Counted from the stretch's first letter, positions 1-9,497 are shown. The stretch is 64,000 nt of DNA from JBCDJI01 sp964351865 (GCA_964351865.1 CAYGPJ010000001.1:1-64000), one strand, 5' to 3'. Numbers and translations are program-made. The notes: generated by a model from the sequence alone, not told the origin.

Positions 1-2280
1 ATCCTGCCAGATCGTCACATCGTTGCTCCCGTCGACCACGACACCCTGCTCCGGCCTGAGCCAGAGCTGCATACCTGCCGGTATTGTCGGGTCACTTCTC
101 GCCGTGAATTCATCGGCATTACTGATCCCATCTTGGTCAAAGTCATCTCCGGGCAGAACTGCAGCGACATCTGCCAGGTCGTTGTAAGGATCGGAGTCAG
201 ACAGCGAAGCGTCCACGATCTGCTGCTCCCAGATATCCAATAACCCATCGGAATCGGAATCGATCCGGTCGTAGATCTCAAACCAGTTCAGGCTGAAGCG
301 CGGCTCATCCGGACTGTGCATGACGATTTTCAAGCTCTGCGAACCTGCAGTGAGATCCACGTCAGGACTGAAGACTGTTCGCCAGTTTTGCCAGCCTCCG
401 GTAGACGGCAATTCGATCGCACCGGTCACATCGACTCCGTCCACTTCAATATGGACACTGCCCCCTGAACTAATCGCCGCATAGCGGATCGCGATCTTCA
501 CATCCCCAGAATTGATCACATCAATATCGTAAGCCAACCACTCCCCATCGGCGATGGATGCCACATGGTAGCCTCCTCCGCCATCCAGGCTAATATCAAT
601 ATCGACATCATCCGTACGATACTCGCCGAAGGCGTTACCTGCGCTGGTATCATTATAGCCAACCCCTTGACCGCCCTGATTATAATCCTCTGCTTGCAGT
701 CGGATAATGGAATACGGCTGTTCGTCGATGCTGATTCCGAAACCGGTTTCTGCTTGCTCCTCGGGGCCTGCCAAAATAAAGCTGTAGGGCTGATCGCCTC
801 CGACCAGTTCGTCGACATGAGAAACCTCGACGATCCAAATACCCGCTTCCCCTGCGTTCTCAATCAGCACCTGCTCGGTGTTATCTGTGTAATTTATGCC
901 CTTAACTGCGGGCACATCATAATCGGCAATATCATATCCGTTGATGACGAAGGGCATCACCCACGGAAAGTGTTCGACGCCGCTCGGACTGATCACTTTG
1001 ACATTGAGATCGTTGACTAAGTCAGGATGACGATCGTTAGAAGCAACATCCGGCGTGCCAGGCTGATCCCACCACCCGATCGTCGCACGAATTTCACCCG
1101 AACCATCGTGTTCAAATACGTAGGTGTGCACCTCATGATTACCTAAGGTCTCCTCGTTGATTTTCCTATTGGCCGTATTATTGGCGTAACTTTTAATTAC
1201 GTTAGCCGATGCCAAGGTGTTCATCAATCCCCAGCCGTAGGTATAGTCGGGTCCAACGTTGCCCAAGTCATCCGCCCCGTGGGTAATGAGTGTGCGCAAA
1301 GTCGCGGCTCGCATAAAGTCACCCGGGAAACGCTTTTCATAGTAATCCTGCAGCAAAACGGCTGAACCCGCCGCATTGGGAGTCGCCATGCTCGTCCCAC
1401 TCGATGAGCCGTATCGATAGACTGGATTTTCTTCAGTCCCAGAGGTATTGTAGATGGCTGATGTAAGACTAATACCATTAGCGACAATAGTAGGCAGGAT
1501 TCGTCCATCGTCAGACGGACCCCTTGTGCTGAAACTGGCAATAATTCCGCCACTCGTTAAATTGCCCTCGGAGTCGCGGGATGCATCAGTGGTAGCTCCG
1601 ACCGAGACCACATTCTTCGCCGTGGTTCTCCACTGGATTGGCTTATTCCAGCCGGTTTGATTCCCTGCGGCATCCGTCCCGCCTGAATTTCCCATCGCAA
1701 AAAATACCAGGAAATAAGGTGTTTCCGTTAAAGCCAGATCGGTATCGGCACTCTCCTGCTCGTAAGCACCGAATGCAGGACCACCGATAGACGCACTGGC
1801 GATGATGGATCTCCCCGGCTCCCCGGGATAGCTCATCCCGTAATTGGTCACATCGTGCGACCTGAAAAAATGGTGATTGAGCAGGCTGACTTTGGGAGCC
1901 ATCCCTTTGGTATTGGATCGATCTGTGGACGTATCACTTAAACCGGAACCAGCAACGGTTCCGGCACAATGCGTCGCATGATTGATGTTTCCAGTGATCG
2001 CGCCGTTGATCACCGTAACTCGACTGTTTCGATCCGTTTCGTTATCCCAAAATGCAGGATGGTCTACCAGGATACTGGCTAAATCGAATACACTGACCTG
2101 TAAGCCTGAGCCGTCGATGTCCGGACCATGAACCGGATCGAAGTCAGCATTTTGACGGACAAAACTAGCCGCAGTGGTGATCGCCGCATTCTGGTTGGCA
2201 TGCGCCGATAACGCGAAGATCAACATAGCCGAAACAACTGCCAATCCAGGGGTGAGTGAGGTAATTTTTAAGGGGTTCAT
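1..2280 (-). CDS. Secreted subtilisin-like (S8) protease with CBM, Ca-binding and LamG-like domains, 3' end outside window
   Basis: The reading frame is open from ATG at 2280 to the left edge (759 residues visible, C-terminus missing). A signal peptide spans residues 1-28 (ends SAHA). The S8 triad is visible: Asp66 in VSVFDLAS, His101 in the HATHCAGT block, an oxyanion Asn in MGNSGG, and Ser297 in SGTSMATPNAAG. After the catalytic domain come a beta-rich P/PPC-like segment, a CBM6/36-like module beginning RLQAEDYNQGG, thrombospondin-3-like Ca repeats (DSDSDGLLD, DFDQDGISNADEF) and the start of a LamG/ConA-like domain (LWLRPEQG). The modular, carbohydrate-binding build suggests an extracellular enzyme working at particles or the cell surface. 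A shared operator-like palindrome lies 95 bp upstream (2375-2392). The protease call is firm; the substrate is unknown. Confidence 0.9.
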   Translation of the reverse strand, partial: MNPLKITSLTPGLAVVSAMLIFALSAHANQNAAITTAASFVRQNADFDPVHGPDIDGSGLQVSVFDLASILVDHPAFWDNETDRNSRVTVINGAITGNINHATHCAGTVAGSGLSDTSTDRSNTKGMAPKVSLLNHHFFRSHDVTNYGMSYPGEPGRSIIASASIGGPAFGAYEQESADTDLALTETPYFLVFFAMGNSGGTDAAGNQTGWNKPIQWRTTAKNVVSVGATTDASRDSEGNLTSGGIIASFSTRGPSDDGRILPTIVANGISLTSAIYNTSGTEENPVYRYGSSSGTSMATPNAAGSAVLLQDYYEKRFPGDFMRAATLRTLITHGADDLGNVGPDYTYGWGLMNTLASANVIKSYANNTANRKINEETLGNHEVHTYVFEHDGSGEIRATIGWWDQPGTPDVASNDRHPDLVNDLNVKVISPSGVEHFPWVMPFVINGYDIADYDVPAVKGINYTDNTEQVLIENAGEAGIWIVEVSHVDELVGGDQPYSFILAGPEEQAETGFGISIDEQPYSIIRLQAEDYNQGGQGVGYNDTSAGNAFGEYRTDDVDIDISLDGGGGYHVASIADGEWLAYDIDVINSGDVKIAIRYAAISSGGSVHIEVDGVDVTGAIELPSTGGWQNWRTVFSPDVDLTAGSQSLKIVMHSPDEPRFSLNWFEIYDRIDSDSDGLLDIWEQQIVDASLSDSDPYNDLADVAAVLPGDDFDQDGISNADEFTARSDPTIPAGMQLWLRPEQGVVVDGSNDVTIWQD

Positions 2281-2374
2281 TAACTATTGATAAACATTCT
2301 AACATTCTAAGCTTATGCCTAAAGTTTGTTAAAATCCATAATCAGACGAGATAACATATTGCCAATAACTATTC

Positions 2375-2392
2375 CGTGCACGCTTGTGCGTG
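2375..2392. promoter_or_regulatory. Operator-like palindrome, site 1
   Basis: The sequence is CGTGCAC-GCTT-GTGCGTG, matching TRYGCAC-N4-GTGCRYA with perfect GTGCAC/GTGC core symmetry. It lies 95 bp upstream of the S8 protease ATG. Assignment to a LacI-type repressor is inferred. Confidence 0.6.
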
Positions 2393-2507
2393 CTTTTGGA
2401 GGTTAATATAGGCGCCCAGTAAATATTAAGCTCAGATGCCCGAGCAATCGCCGGATGTTCCGTTCAAAATTCATATTCCCTAACTACATCGTCAGGCCCG
2501 TGGCGAC

Positions 2508-2594
2508 ATGCCAAAGGGACTTATTTATCACAGTGACCGAGGCAGCACCCATGCCAGCTACGATGACGCAGTAAAGGAATCCTTTAATGGCTGA
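2508..2594 (+). pseudogene. IS3-family OrfB transposase remnant
   Basis: Twenty-eight codons read MPKGLIYHSDRGSTHASYDD and onward. The YHSDRGS block is the second-Asp motif of the DDE integrase core in IS3-type OrfB. Nothing else of the transposase survives nearby and a stop follows after SFNG. It is a decayed insertion sequence at the start of a junk-rich stretch. Confidence 0.7.
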
Positions 2595-2611
2595 TGTAGA
2601 AGAAAATGGAT

Positions 2612-2707
2612 GTTCACCACCCGCTGCGCTGGAGACACGAAGGCACGGAGGAGAAAGAAAAAACTCAGTGTCTCAGTGTCTCCAGTGAATCCGCTCTGCG
2701 GGTGAAC
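2612..2707. repeat. Imperfect inverted repeat (REP-like hairpin)
   Basis: The left arm GTTCACC...GGAGACAC and the right arm GTGTCTCC...GGGTGAAC are reverse complements with a few mismatches. They enclose AG-rich sequence with a duplicated AGTGTCTC. The whole could fold into a long hairpin. No second copy was seen in the window. Confidence 0.5.
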
Positions 2708-2737
2708 GAGTGGTTATAAAATCAGGGACGATCTCCA

Positions 2738-2914
2738 GCCTGTATCAGAATTCTTATAGAGTGAGGGTGGCACTATGAAGAGCTGGAGGAGAATGATAGA
2801 AGAAGTACCCATCTGGCGCATAATCCCGAATACACATCGGTGCTGCGACACATGCAGATTCGGCTTAAGGAATATCTCTCCACTTATCCTGAAGCTAAGC
2901 CGAAGAAGAACTAA
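2738..2914 (+). pseudogene. C-terminal remnant of a sulfatase-like gene
   Basis: One frame reads IRILIE, a stop at 2762, then GWHYEELEENDRRSTHLAHN and a helical tail ending PKKN before TAA. The order 'lysine/isoleucine-rich strand, GWHYELY-N-L-DP-E-NLA, helix' is typical of the C-terminus of type I sulfatases. The in-frame stop and the missing N-terminal catalytic part make it a pseudogene. Sulfatases commonly accompany fucose-rich sulfated polysaccharides, which fits the rest of the window. Confidence 0.5.
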
Positions 2915-3024
2915 AGCCTCGACGACAGGGCAAACGCACACTTTTTAAAAGACGCTATTTTACGGGGAAAAACCACGAACTCCGATAGAATCGCGAGCAA
3001 CTCGAAATCTCCGTAGCCTCCCAC

Positions 3025-3171
3025 ATGGAGGAGAAGGATTGGCTGGCGGTGGTCATCGACGGACTATGGCTGAACAAAGAACTCTGTGTGGTGGTCGCGC
3101 TGGGTATCGACAGTGAAGGTAAGAAGCACGTGCTTAATTTCGAGCAAGGCAGACTCCGTTACCGCACCTGA
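3025..3171 (+). pseudogene. IS256/mutator-type transposase remnant
   Basis: Forty-eight codons from ATG read MEEKDWLAVVIDGLWLNKEL and then VVALGIDSEGKKHVLNFEQG. The pattern VIDG-x(n)-ALGID-x-GKKHVLGF-x-G is characteristic of mutator-type (IS256) transposases around the first catalytic Asp. Both ends are missing. It overlaps the 3' end of the convergent gene at 3159-4355. Confidence 0.65.
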
Positions 3172-4355
3172 AAAATCGTCTTGATGAGGGTCTTTTTGGA
3201 ACAGAACGAATACATTTTTTTTTCTTCCTTACTCAAATCACTGAAGATCAGCATCGGGTATTCCTTTAACACTTTACTGCGATCATACGTTTCATCTTCC
3301 TCCATCACGGCCGCACCCGCAGAAAATATGCCGCCCGAATCCCCCATCAAGATATCGATCTGGTAGGTCTGACCTTGGCGCAGCTTGAAGCCTTCTCCCA
3401 GAATTAATCTGGCATCGCGTTTGCCGGGAACATCGATATTCCCACCTGCTTTACGCTCGACTCTTTTAATGACGTTGTGGTCGGAAGCATCCAGTACCAC
3501 TTTGCCATCGATTCCGACATACAGAAAATTGTCCCCCCACCCCACCAGGCGATAGCTCCCGCTCTTTTCTGCAATGACCTGACCTGAATAGTGTGCCAGC
3601 CACAGCCCCGGCTTGGTCTTCGGCTCCTGAAACGCGGCTCCGGCTTCCACGTCTTTGACCCCTGGAAAAATCAGACTGGTGAGATACAGCGTTTCCTTCG
3701 ATTGGTATGGCTCATACTTTTTAGATGGTCCCCATGCTCCATTGCGGATAAACCCTGCTATGATTTCCGGATAGGTCGGCAGCTTTCCTTTGGCCGGCTT
3801 ACCACTTTGATCTTTTTTGTAGTCGTAGAAGGTGCCCGCCAGGCCCTGACTGGAATCCCCTCCGATAAATCCAAATTTCGTCAACGTACCTCCCGCGCGA
3901 CCGGGCGACAACTTACCGGAACGGTTTTCCTGATTGCCCAGACTGAGATTCACGCTCTTACTCACCCCATCCACCGCATTTCCCTCCATGACCGGCAGGG
4001 TAAAACTGGGGGCGATAACCGGAGTCTGCACCGTTATCAGATCCATGGTATCCAACGCCATACTCTCATTGAAAACTTCTTCCGGCACCAGCTCATTTGC
4101 TGTTTCGGTTAGCATTTCCGGAATTTCCTCTTCCATCAAAACTGGTGGCATTTCGGCCTCCGACGGCGCACCCACGTCGCCAGCATCCGTATAACCCGAA
4201 AACAAATCTGTCGGTACTTTCCCTTCAAAGATAATCACCGTTCCCACCATCATAAACAGCACTCCATGCACAGCGACCGAGACGAGAAAAGCGGTCGAGG
4301 TGATCAGATTGAGATTTTTGTTCTTTTTCTGTGGCGACGGTTCAATTTGGTTCAT
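3159..4355 (-). CDS. Membrane-anchored PA14-like protein with TonB-like N-terminus
   Basis: A short basic N-terminus is followed by one membrane helix (residues about 18-45, ending VIIFEG), an acidic Glu/Met/Pro-rich stretch with an EMPPVLMEEE motif (about 65-100), a PSFTLP segment and a Gly-rich linker. A C-terminal PA14-like region (about 255-365) carries SGSYRLVGWGDNFLYVGIDG. The first 110 residues resemble the protein at 48030-49151, so the two belong to one anchored family with different outer domains. The last 15-20 codons run into IS256 debris, so the C-terminus is probably truncated and replaced. The role is unknown; topology suggests a cytoplasmic stub with a periplasmic sensing or binding domain. 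Confidence 0.7.
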   Translation of the reverse strand: MNQIEPSPQKKNKNLNLITSTAFLVSVAVHGVLFMMVGTVIIFEGKVPTDLFSGYTDAGDVGAPSEAEMPPVLMEEEIPEMLTETANELVPEEVFNESMALDTMDLITVQTPVIAPSFTLPVMEGNAVDGVSKSVNLSLGNQENRSGKLSPGRAGGTLTKFGFIGGDSSQGLAGTFYDYKKDQSGKPAKGKLPTYPEIIAGFIRNGAWGPSKKYEPYQSKETLYLTSLIFPGVKDVEAGAAFQEPKTKPGLWLAHYSGQVIAEKSGSYRLVGWGDNFLYVGIDGKVVLDASDHNVIKRVERKAGGNIDVPGKRDARLILGEGFKLRQGQTYQIDILMGDSGGIFSAGAAVMEEDETYDRSKVLKEYPMLIFSDLSKEEKKMYSFCSKKTLIKTIFQVR

Positions 4356-4796
4356 GGTTTCATGCTAGTGAAATTCAAACTTAAATCAATCCTCATCTGT
4401 TCACCTGCCAACCAATCACCACCAGTGTGAGATACCCCCACCTGACGTCCTGCGGGTCAGAAATCAAGAATCAGACTACTCGTTTATGGTGAGGTATCAA
4501 ATGGTTGCTATTCGTGAAAATTCGCGTCCATTGGCGGTTCAAAATTTCCCCTGCGAAACCTGAACGAAACGCTTAGCGGTGTTTTCTCTTTAATATAAAC
4601 AAAAGCCTTAAGTTAGTGCCATTCAGGCCTGTTCCTTTATTAATTTTTAATATGAAATCGTATTGATATTTGCGCACGCTACTCAATAGGGTCTAGGTTG
4701 CGCAACTCGACCAGGTTCATAAATCTATATCTTTCATCGTATAGAGACGATCGAATGATTGATCGGACGCTTGAGCTTGCTCCGGTGGAGCGTTAA
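4356..4796. other. Intergenic stretch without genes
   Basis: No coding signal is apparent. It holds a single half of the shared operator (TTGCGCAC near 4670), a separate 10-bp palindrome GTTGCGCAAC (4697-4706) with offset GGTC and GACC on its flanks, and a short hairpin GCTCC-ggt-GGAGC at about 4778-4790. That hairpin is just downstream of the rhamnosidase stop and may end its transcript, although no T-run follows. Confidence 0.4.
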
Positions 4797-7736
4797 TCAG
4801 AGCGGCGATTCAATACGATACGTGCCCGCAACCGCTTGAATGATTGCCTTCTTGCCTTCCATCCGCACGTTCGAAACACCGTCTGCTTCCCGGACCGGAA
4901 CACCGCTTATCGTGATGGCATATTCACCAGAGTATGCGGGGATGTAAATCGTCGCCGTTGTATTCGGCGGAACCTCAACCTCCATGACCAACTGCTGCCC
5001 TTCCAGCTTCCAGTTGCTGACGATTCTTCCATACGGGGAATCGTAGTGCGACTTCACCCAGGTCACATCACCCACGATTACCGGCTTGATGATGAACTGC
5101 TTGAAACCGGGTGCTGCGGGATCGGCTTGAATCCCGCCCAGCCCTTGATACAGCCAGTTGTTAGCCGACGGGAAACAGGAGTGGATGTGCGACCAGTAGC
5201 CGTCCCACTGCTCCCAGACAGTCGTTGCCCCCTGCTCCAGCATGTAGCCCCAGCTTGGATAGGTCGTCTGGTTCATGATGGTGAAAATCAAGTCGTTGCG
5301 CCCGATCTCACGCAGATATTCAAGCAGGAAGTAGGTGCCTAGCAGGCCGGTATCCAGATGGCCTTCGCGGGTGACAAGGATGTTGTTTTCCAAATCTTCC
5401 CACACTTTGTCACGTAAGTTCTCCGGCACCACACCAGTCATGAGCGGCAGGATGTAATAGGCCTGTTGATCATACACATACGTGCCGGTTTCCGCGTCGT
5501 AGAACTGCTCGTGGATGAGCGGGCGGATTTTTTCGATCACCCTCTGGTATTTGTCGACTTCATCCGTTTTGCCGAGCGCTTGTGCCATTTTCATATACAA
5601 CTGCATGTGATAAATGCGGTAGCAATTGTTAAAGAACTCCCGCGCCTCGTGGCTGGGCATATTTTTGGTGTTCATCCCGCGTCCCGGAGCGACCCAGTCG
5701 CCGATAAAGCGGTAGCGTCCCGTTTTTCCGGTGAGGATATCGTCATTCTTCGCACTGATTGCTTCCATGTATTCGACGTAACGACGAACGGCATCGAAGT
5801 TCTCCCGCAGCACTCGCATGTCACTATAGTAGAGATAGTGCCTCCATGTGGCTGCGGCCACGAAGCCACCCCAGGCGGGGCCACCGCCACCATCTCCCTG
5901 CGGCGCGGTATTCGGCAGCCTACCATCGGATTTCTGAACGTCCTGCCAGTCTATCAACCATTTGCGGTAAAATCCATCGGCTCGAAAACTGGTCATGAAT
6001 CCCTCAAGCGGCACCTGCCCGTCTCCTCCGTAGCCCCTGCGCTCACGGTGCGGGCAATCCACGGTGTAGCCGCCGAGATTGAGACAGCGCAGGGTCCACT
6101 CGTTCAGATGGAAGATGCGGTTGAATAACTCGTTGGAGCATTCGAAACCCCCGACCATTTTCAGATCGCTCTCGATGAGCCTGGCAGAAAAGTCGGATGG
6201 CTTGGGTGCCTCGGACAGGCCTTCCACGATGACATATTGAAAGGAGGCATAATTGAATTGATGCTGGAATACCTCGCCGGGCTGACCTGCGGAGATAAAG
6301 CTACTGACCTGGCCAAAGGTCTGGTAGTCCCTGCTCCGGTCGCGCGGGCTGGCATTGCCCTTGCTGTCGGCAAAGGTCATCGTGACCGCGTGGCCCGCTT
6401 CCAACTGCGGCATCTGCATACGGAACCAGCCGCTTAAGTTAGTCCCAAAATCGACCTCGTAACCGAAGTCGACCTTGGTGATCGAAACCGGGGCGATGGG
6501 ATCACCGAGCCGATTGAGTGGACAGGGCTGGTTCATGACTTCCCCGGAAAATCCTTCTGCCTCAACGGCCGCATGCCAACCATCGCTTGAGATGCCGGGC
6601 TGGCTCCAGTCGGGCACCAGTTGACGCGCATCGATGAGCTCACCGCCGAAACGGCGGCCACGATTAATCATATAGCGACCGCTGCTGCACGAGAGCCAGC
6701 TCGTATCCGTGCCCAGCATCAACGGTTTACCGGCAACAATTGCATCTAGCTGCGCTCGCACGATCAAGGGATGCTCAAACTGTCCCTGCCAGTGGCCGAC
6801 CCAGAGGCCGACGACGTTATTGCCCTGCTTCAAGTAGGGCTGGATGTCGTAAGTAACCGAATAAGTGCGTTTTTGGGCGGCCGACTGCGCGGGCGTCAGC
6901 ACGTCCTTACCCACCTTCTGGCCATTTACATAAACCTCGAAGTAGGCGGCCGCATTGACCGTGATTCGTGCGATTTCAGGTGCCGCCGCCAAATCAAATT
7001 CCTTGCGGAAGTGTGGCGATGCTTTGCCCTCGCCGGAGAAGGTGACGATTCCTTTATCCTTTCGTTTCAGGGTTTCGGGTTTTCCATCTCTAGTGTACTC
7101 GATGACGAGTTCTTTCACGACACCGCGTGCCGGGTCTTTGATTCCAAAGGTTTTAAACATGACCGTGAACGGCTTGTTTTTTGCAACCAGTTCCTGAACC
7201 GCATTGGTCACATCTACGGATTCTTTGCCATCCGGTGTTGCGTAGGTTGCCGATTTGATTTCAATGCTCTCGGCTTCCGCGCCACTGGGCGTCGGTTTGT
7301 GCTCGATCCACTTCGCCCGCCAGTCCTCTGGATTCAAATATCCCATCACCCAATGGGCTGGCTGGCTCCACTCAGTCGACTCGCCGTCCTTGTCCCACAC
7401 CTGAACCTTCCAATAGCAAGTCATGCGCGAGCCCAATGGTCGGCCTGCGTAGACAATGTGTTGGCTTTGATCCGTAGAGACTTTGCCCGAATCCCACAGG
7501 TCGCCTTTGTGCTGCGCCAGCAGCGCCTCGGAGCTGGCAACCAACACACGATAAGCCGTCTGTTGTTCGCCTCGTGCCTCGGACTCCATGCGCCAACTTA
7601 GCTGGGGAGTTGCCTCGTCAATCCCCAGCGGGTTGACCACGTATTCACAGCGAAGGTCAACCGTCTTCGCAGCGTGGAGCTGTGCACCGACGGCGGCACA
7701 TAGTATCAAAATACAAATAGATAAGCGGGGGTTCAT
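4797..7736 (-). CDS. Alpha-L-rhamnosidase, GH78
   Basis: Predicted secreted GH78 enzyme releasing terminal alpha-L-rhamnose. From ATG 7736 (979 residues) there is a signal peptide (LCAAVGAQLHA). A frame from 7862 would add 42 residues lacking secretion features. Beta-sandwich domains at the N-terminus include RCEYVVNPLGID and YWKVQVWD, typical of the rhamnosidase N-terminal region, and a galactose-binding-like lectin insert has YFEVYVNGQKVG. The (alpha/alpha)6 barrel carries CPHRERRGYGGDGQ, with the acidic residues of the catalytic pocket, and TTVWEQWDGYW. A C-terminal beta-domain completes the family architecture. It is the last gene of an operon with the transporter at 8037-9422 and the small membrane protein between them. 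Confidence 0.93.
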   Translation of the reverse strand: MNPRLSICILILCAAVGAQLHAAKTVDLRCEYVVNPLGIDEATPQLSWRMESEARGEQQTAYRVLVASSEALLAQHKGDLWDSGKVSTDQSQHIVYAGRPLGSRMTCYWKVQVWDKDGESTEWSQPAHWVMGYLNPEDWRAKWIEHKPTPSGAEAESIEIKSATYATPDGKESVDVTNAVQELVAKNKPFTVMFKTFGIKDPARGVVKELVIEYTRDGKPETLKRKDKGIVTFSGEGKASPHFRKEFDLAAAPEIARITVNAAAYFEVYVNGQKVGKDVLTPAQSAAQKRTYSVTYDIQPYLKQGNNVVGLWVGHWQGQFEHPLIVRAQLDAIVAGKPLMLGTDTSWLSCSSGRYMINRGRRFGGELIDARQLVPDWSQPGISSDGWHAAVEAEGFSGEVMNQPCPLNRLGDPIAPVSITKVDFGYEVDFGTNLSGWFRMQMPQLEAGHAVTMTFADSKGNASPRDRSRDYQTFGQVSSFISAGQPGEVFQHQFNYASFQYVIVEGLSEAPKPSDFSARLIESDLKMVGGFECSNELFNRIFHLNEWTLRCLNLGGYTVDCPHRERRGYGGDGQVPLEGFMTSFRADGFYRKWLIDWQDVQKSDGRLPNTAPQGDGGGGPAWGGFVAAATWRHYLYYSDMRVLRENFDAVRRYVEYMEAISAKNDDILTGKTGRYRFIGDWVAPGRGMNTKNMPSHEAREFFNNCYRIYHMQLYMKMAQALGKTDEVDKYQRVIEKIRPLIHEQFYDAETGTYVYDQQAYYILPLMTGVVPENLRDKVWEDLENNILVTREGHLDTGLLGTYFLLEYLREIGRNDLIFTIMNQTTYPSWGYMLEQGATTVWEQWDGYWSHIHSCFPSANNWLYQGLGGIQADPAAPGFKQFIIKPVIVGDVTWVKSHYDSPYGRIVSNWKLEGQQLVMEVEVPPNTTATIYIPAYSGEYAITISGVPVREADGVSNVRMEGKKAIIQAVAGTYRIESPL

Positions 7737-7851
7737 AATAATTTGATTGAGATTGGGGTGCAGCCGGCTCTGAACCTTGGACAAGTCGCGGCGATTGTTT
7801 AAATGTAGTCTGGGTAGTTCCTGAAGGATGCAGTGCAGTGGATGAAGTTTG

Positions 7852-8040
7852 TTATGCGGCATCTTTCATTGTCACTCGCATGTGCTGGACAAAAGGCGCG
7901 GTGACAAACCATAGGAGCATGCCTGTGGCCATGGCGTATTTCAGGGAGTCAAGCGGTAGCGCGTCGAATAGGTAGAGCACTGGTGGGAGCACGGTGAGCG
8001 TAAGGCCGAGCCAGGAGAGAATTCTCAGTAGGGTAATCAT
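7852..8040 (-). CDS. 62-residue two-helix membrane protein coupled to the transporter
   Basis: Starting at ATG 8040, the protein reads MITLLRILSWLGLTLTVLPP and continues through a second hydrophobic segment (YAMATGMLLWFVTAPFV) to a basic tail. The start overlaps the transporter stop as ATGA, so it should be translationally coupled. Size, two predicted helices and coupling suggest an accessory subunit or stabiliser of the NCS1-type transporter. I do not recognise a named family. A frame opening further upstream at 8121 would run inside the transporter and is less likely. Confidence 0.7.
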   Translation of the reverse strand: MITLLRILSWLGLTLTVLPPVLYLFDALPLDSLKYAMATGMLLWFVTAPFVQHMRVTMKDAA

Positions 8041-9422
8041 GATGGATATACGGTTTCTTTGCGTTGGAAGAGGAGATAAAGGAGGCCGCATGCGATCCAA
8101 CAGGGCAAGGGGAAGAACCACGTGGTAATGCCGTGGACCTGAATAAGATAGAGCGCGATGCCTACCGGGATCAGCCAGGATAAGAGGACGGCGGGATTGA
8201 CGGCGCGGGCAAACTGGTAATGCTCCAGAGCGGATACGTCGCGTTTACGGACGAAATGCCAGTCGAAGAAAATCACGGCACCCATGGGTGCGAGGATGGT
8301 GCCATAGAGTCCAACGAAGCCGAGCAACTTGAAGGCAAGCGCGGGAAAAGCGCCTGCCATGGTGGCGATGATGCCGGCCGCGAAAGTGACCTTGAAACGA
8401 GAAAGTTTCGGCACGATCGCCTGAAAGGCGAGGCCCGCCCGATAGATAGTCGGGTTAGCGGTCGTCCAACCCGCGACGACAACGCAGACGATGCCAGCGA
8501 GGCCGACCACATGATTCGCCATCGGTCCTGGCAGCGGGGTGGCGTCACCCGTCGCTTGAATTTGCGCCGCGAGCATGAAAGCGGCAGCGATCCAAGCCAT
8601 GTAGTGGCCGACATACATGCCGGCGGCGCTTGCCCAGCCGTAGCTCGGCTTACGGGCAAAGCGCAAGATGGAAAGATCCGCCATGCCGATGTGCATAGCC
8701 GCATTGCAGAACCATGCGAAAAACACGACTGTCCAGAAACCCATTGAGCTTTCGTGAGTGCCGCCTTGAGCAACATTGATCGAGCTTTGCCAAACGACTT
8801 TCAGCCCCTCCCACCCGCTTACGTCGAGCTGCTTAAAAGCAACGATGCCGCAGGCGAGGAAGACCAGCACCATCCATGGGGAGGCGATGTTGGCAAACTT
8901 GGCCACCGAATCGTAACCCAGCGCTGCAACGGTTGAGATGACCAGACCCACGCCGAGCACGACCATGACGAAAGACAGAGACGTGGGATACACATCCATG
9001 ATGCCCGGCATTGGCATGTCGAAAGGGAGACCCACCGCGGTGGCCGAAACTGTGATCATGGCACCCGCGAGAAAGCAGAAGAGCACCCCGTTCGCCAGGT
9101 TGTAGAATTTGACGAGTTGTTTGCCCGCCAGTTTCTCCAAATGGTAGTAAAGCGTGCAACGGGCACCTGTCGCGATCGGCGCACAGACAAAACGCCAACT
9201 GAGCACGGCGAGCAAGTTGCCTGCCAGTAGTCCGAAGAAGATGTTTTGGAGACTCACACCGTTGAGTAGAAAGAGCGGGCCGATCATGAACTCGGTGCCA
9301 GCCGCGTGCTCGCCGGCATACATGCCCCAGAATTTGTTCTGGCCTTTGAGCGCGTGGTCAGGCACGCGCTCACGTTCGTATTCACCGCCGGAGGTGGGCG
9401 TAGATGTGTTCTTGGGATTCAT
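8037..9422 (-). CDS. NCS1-family (cytosine/purine permease-like) transporter
   Basis: A 461-residue integral membrane protein with about twelve hydrophobic segments. The N-terminus (NKFWGMYAGEHAAGTEFMIG) and the segments LNGVSLQNIFFGLLAGNLLA and WTTANPTIYRAGLAFQAIVP resemble NCS1 nucleobase/allantoin permeases. Known members are cation symporters for nucleobases and related compounds. Its operon with a secreted rhamnosidase makes a sugar or aglycone substrate worth considering, but that is inference from context. Divergent or upstream regulation is not evident and none of the shared palindromes precedes it. Confidence 0.8.
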   Translation of the reverse strand: MNPKNTSTPTSGGEYERERVPDHALKGQNKFWGMYAGEHAAGTEFMIGPLFLLNGVSLQNIFFGLLAGNLLAVLSWRFVCAPIATGARCTLYYHLEKLAGKQLVKFYNLANGVLFCFLAGAMITVSATAVGLPFDMPMPGIMDVYPTSLSFVMVVLGVGLVISTVAALGYDSVAKFANIASPWMVLVFLACGIVAFKQLDVSGWEGLKVVWQSSINVAQGGTHESSMGFWTVVFFAWFCNAAMHIGMADLSILRFARKPSYGWASAAGMYVGHYMAWIAAAFMLAAQIQATGDATPLPGPMANHVVGLAGIVCVVVAGWTTANPTIYRAGLAFQAIVPKLSRFKVTFAAGIIATMAGAFPALAFKLLGFVGLYGTILAPMGAVIFFDWHFVRKRDVSALEHYQFARAVNPAVLLSWLIPVGIALYLIQVHGITTWFFPLPCWIACGLLYLLFQRKETVYPS

Positions 9423-9497
9423 GGTAATTTGGCTGTTTGAGTCTCGTCTTATGGTTTGCCACTGGCAGTCATTTGCGGTCAGCCACGATGAGTGTAT

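Noticed and set aside
4668..4678. Another copy of the operator upstream of the gene at 3159-4355
   Set aside because: Only the left half (TTGCGCAC) is present; the right half is CTCAATA and the site is over 300 bp from the start.
6771..7601. Long open frame antisense to the rhamnosidase gene
   Set aside because: Codon patterns follow the GH78 gene on the other strand, there is no SD and no domain; it is a by-product of GC-rich codons.
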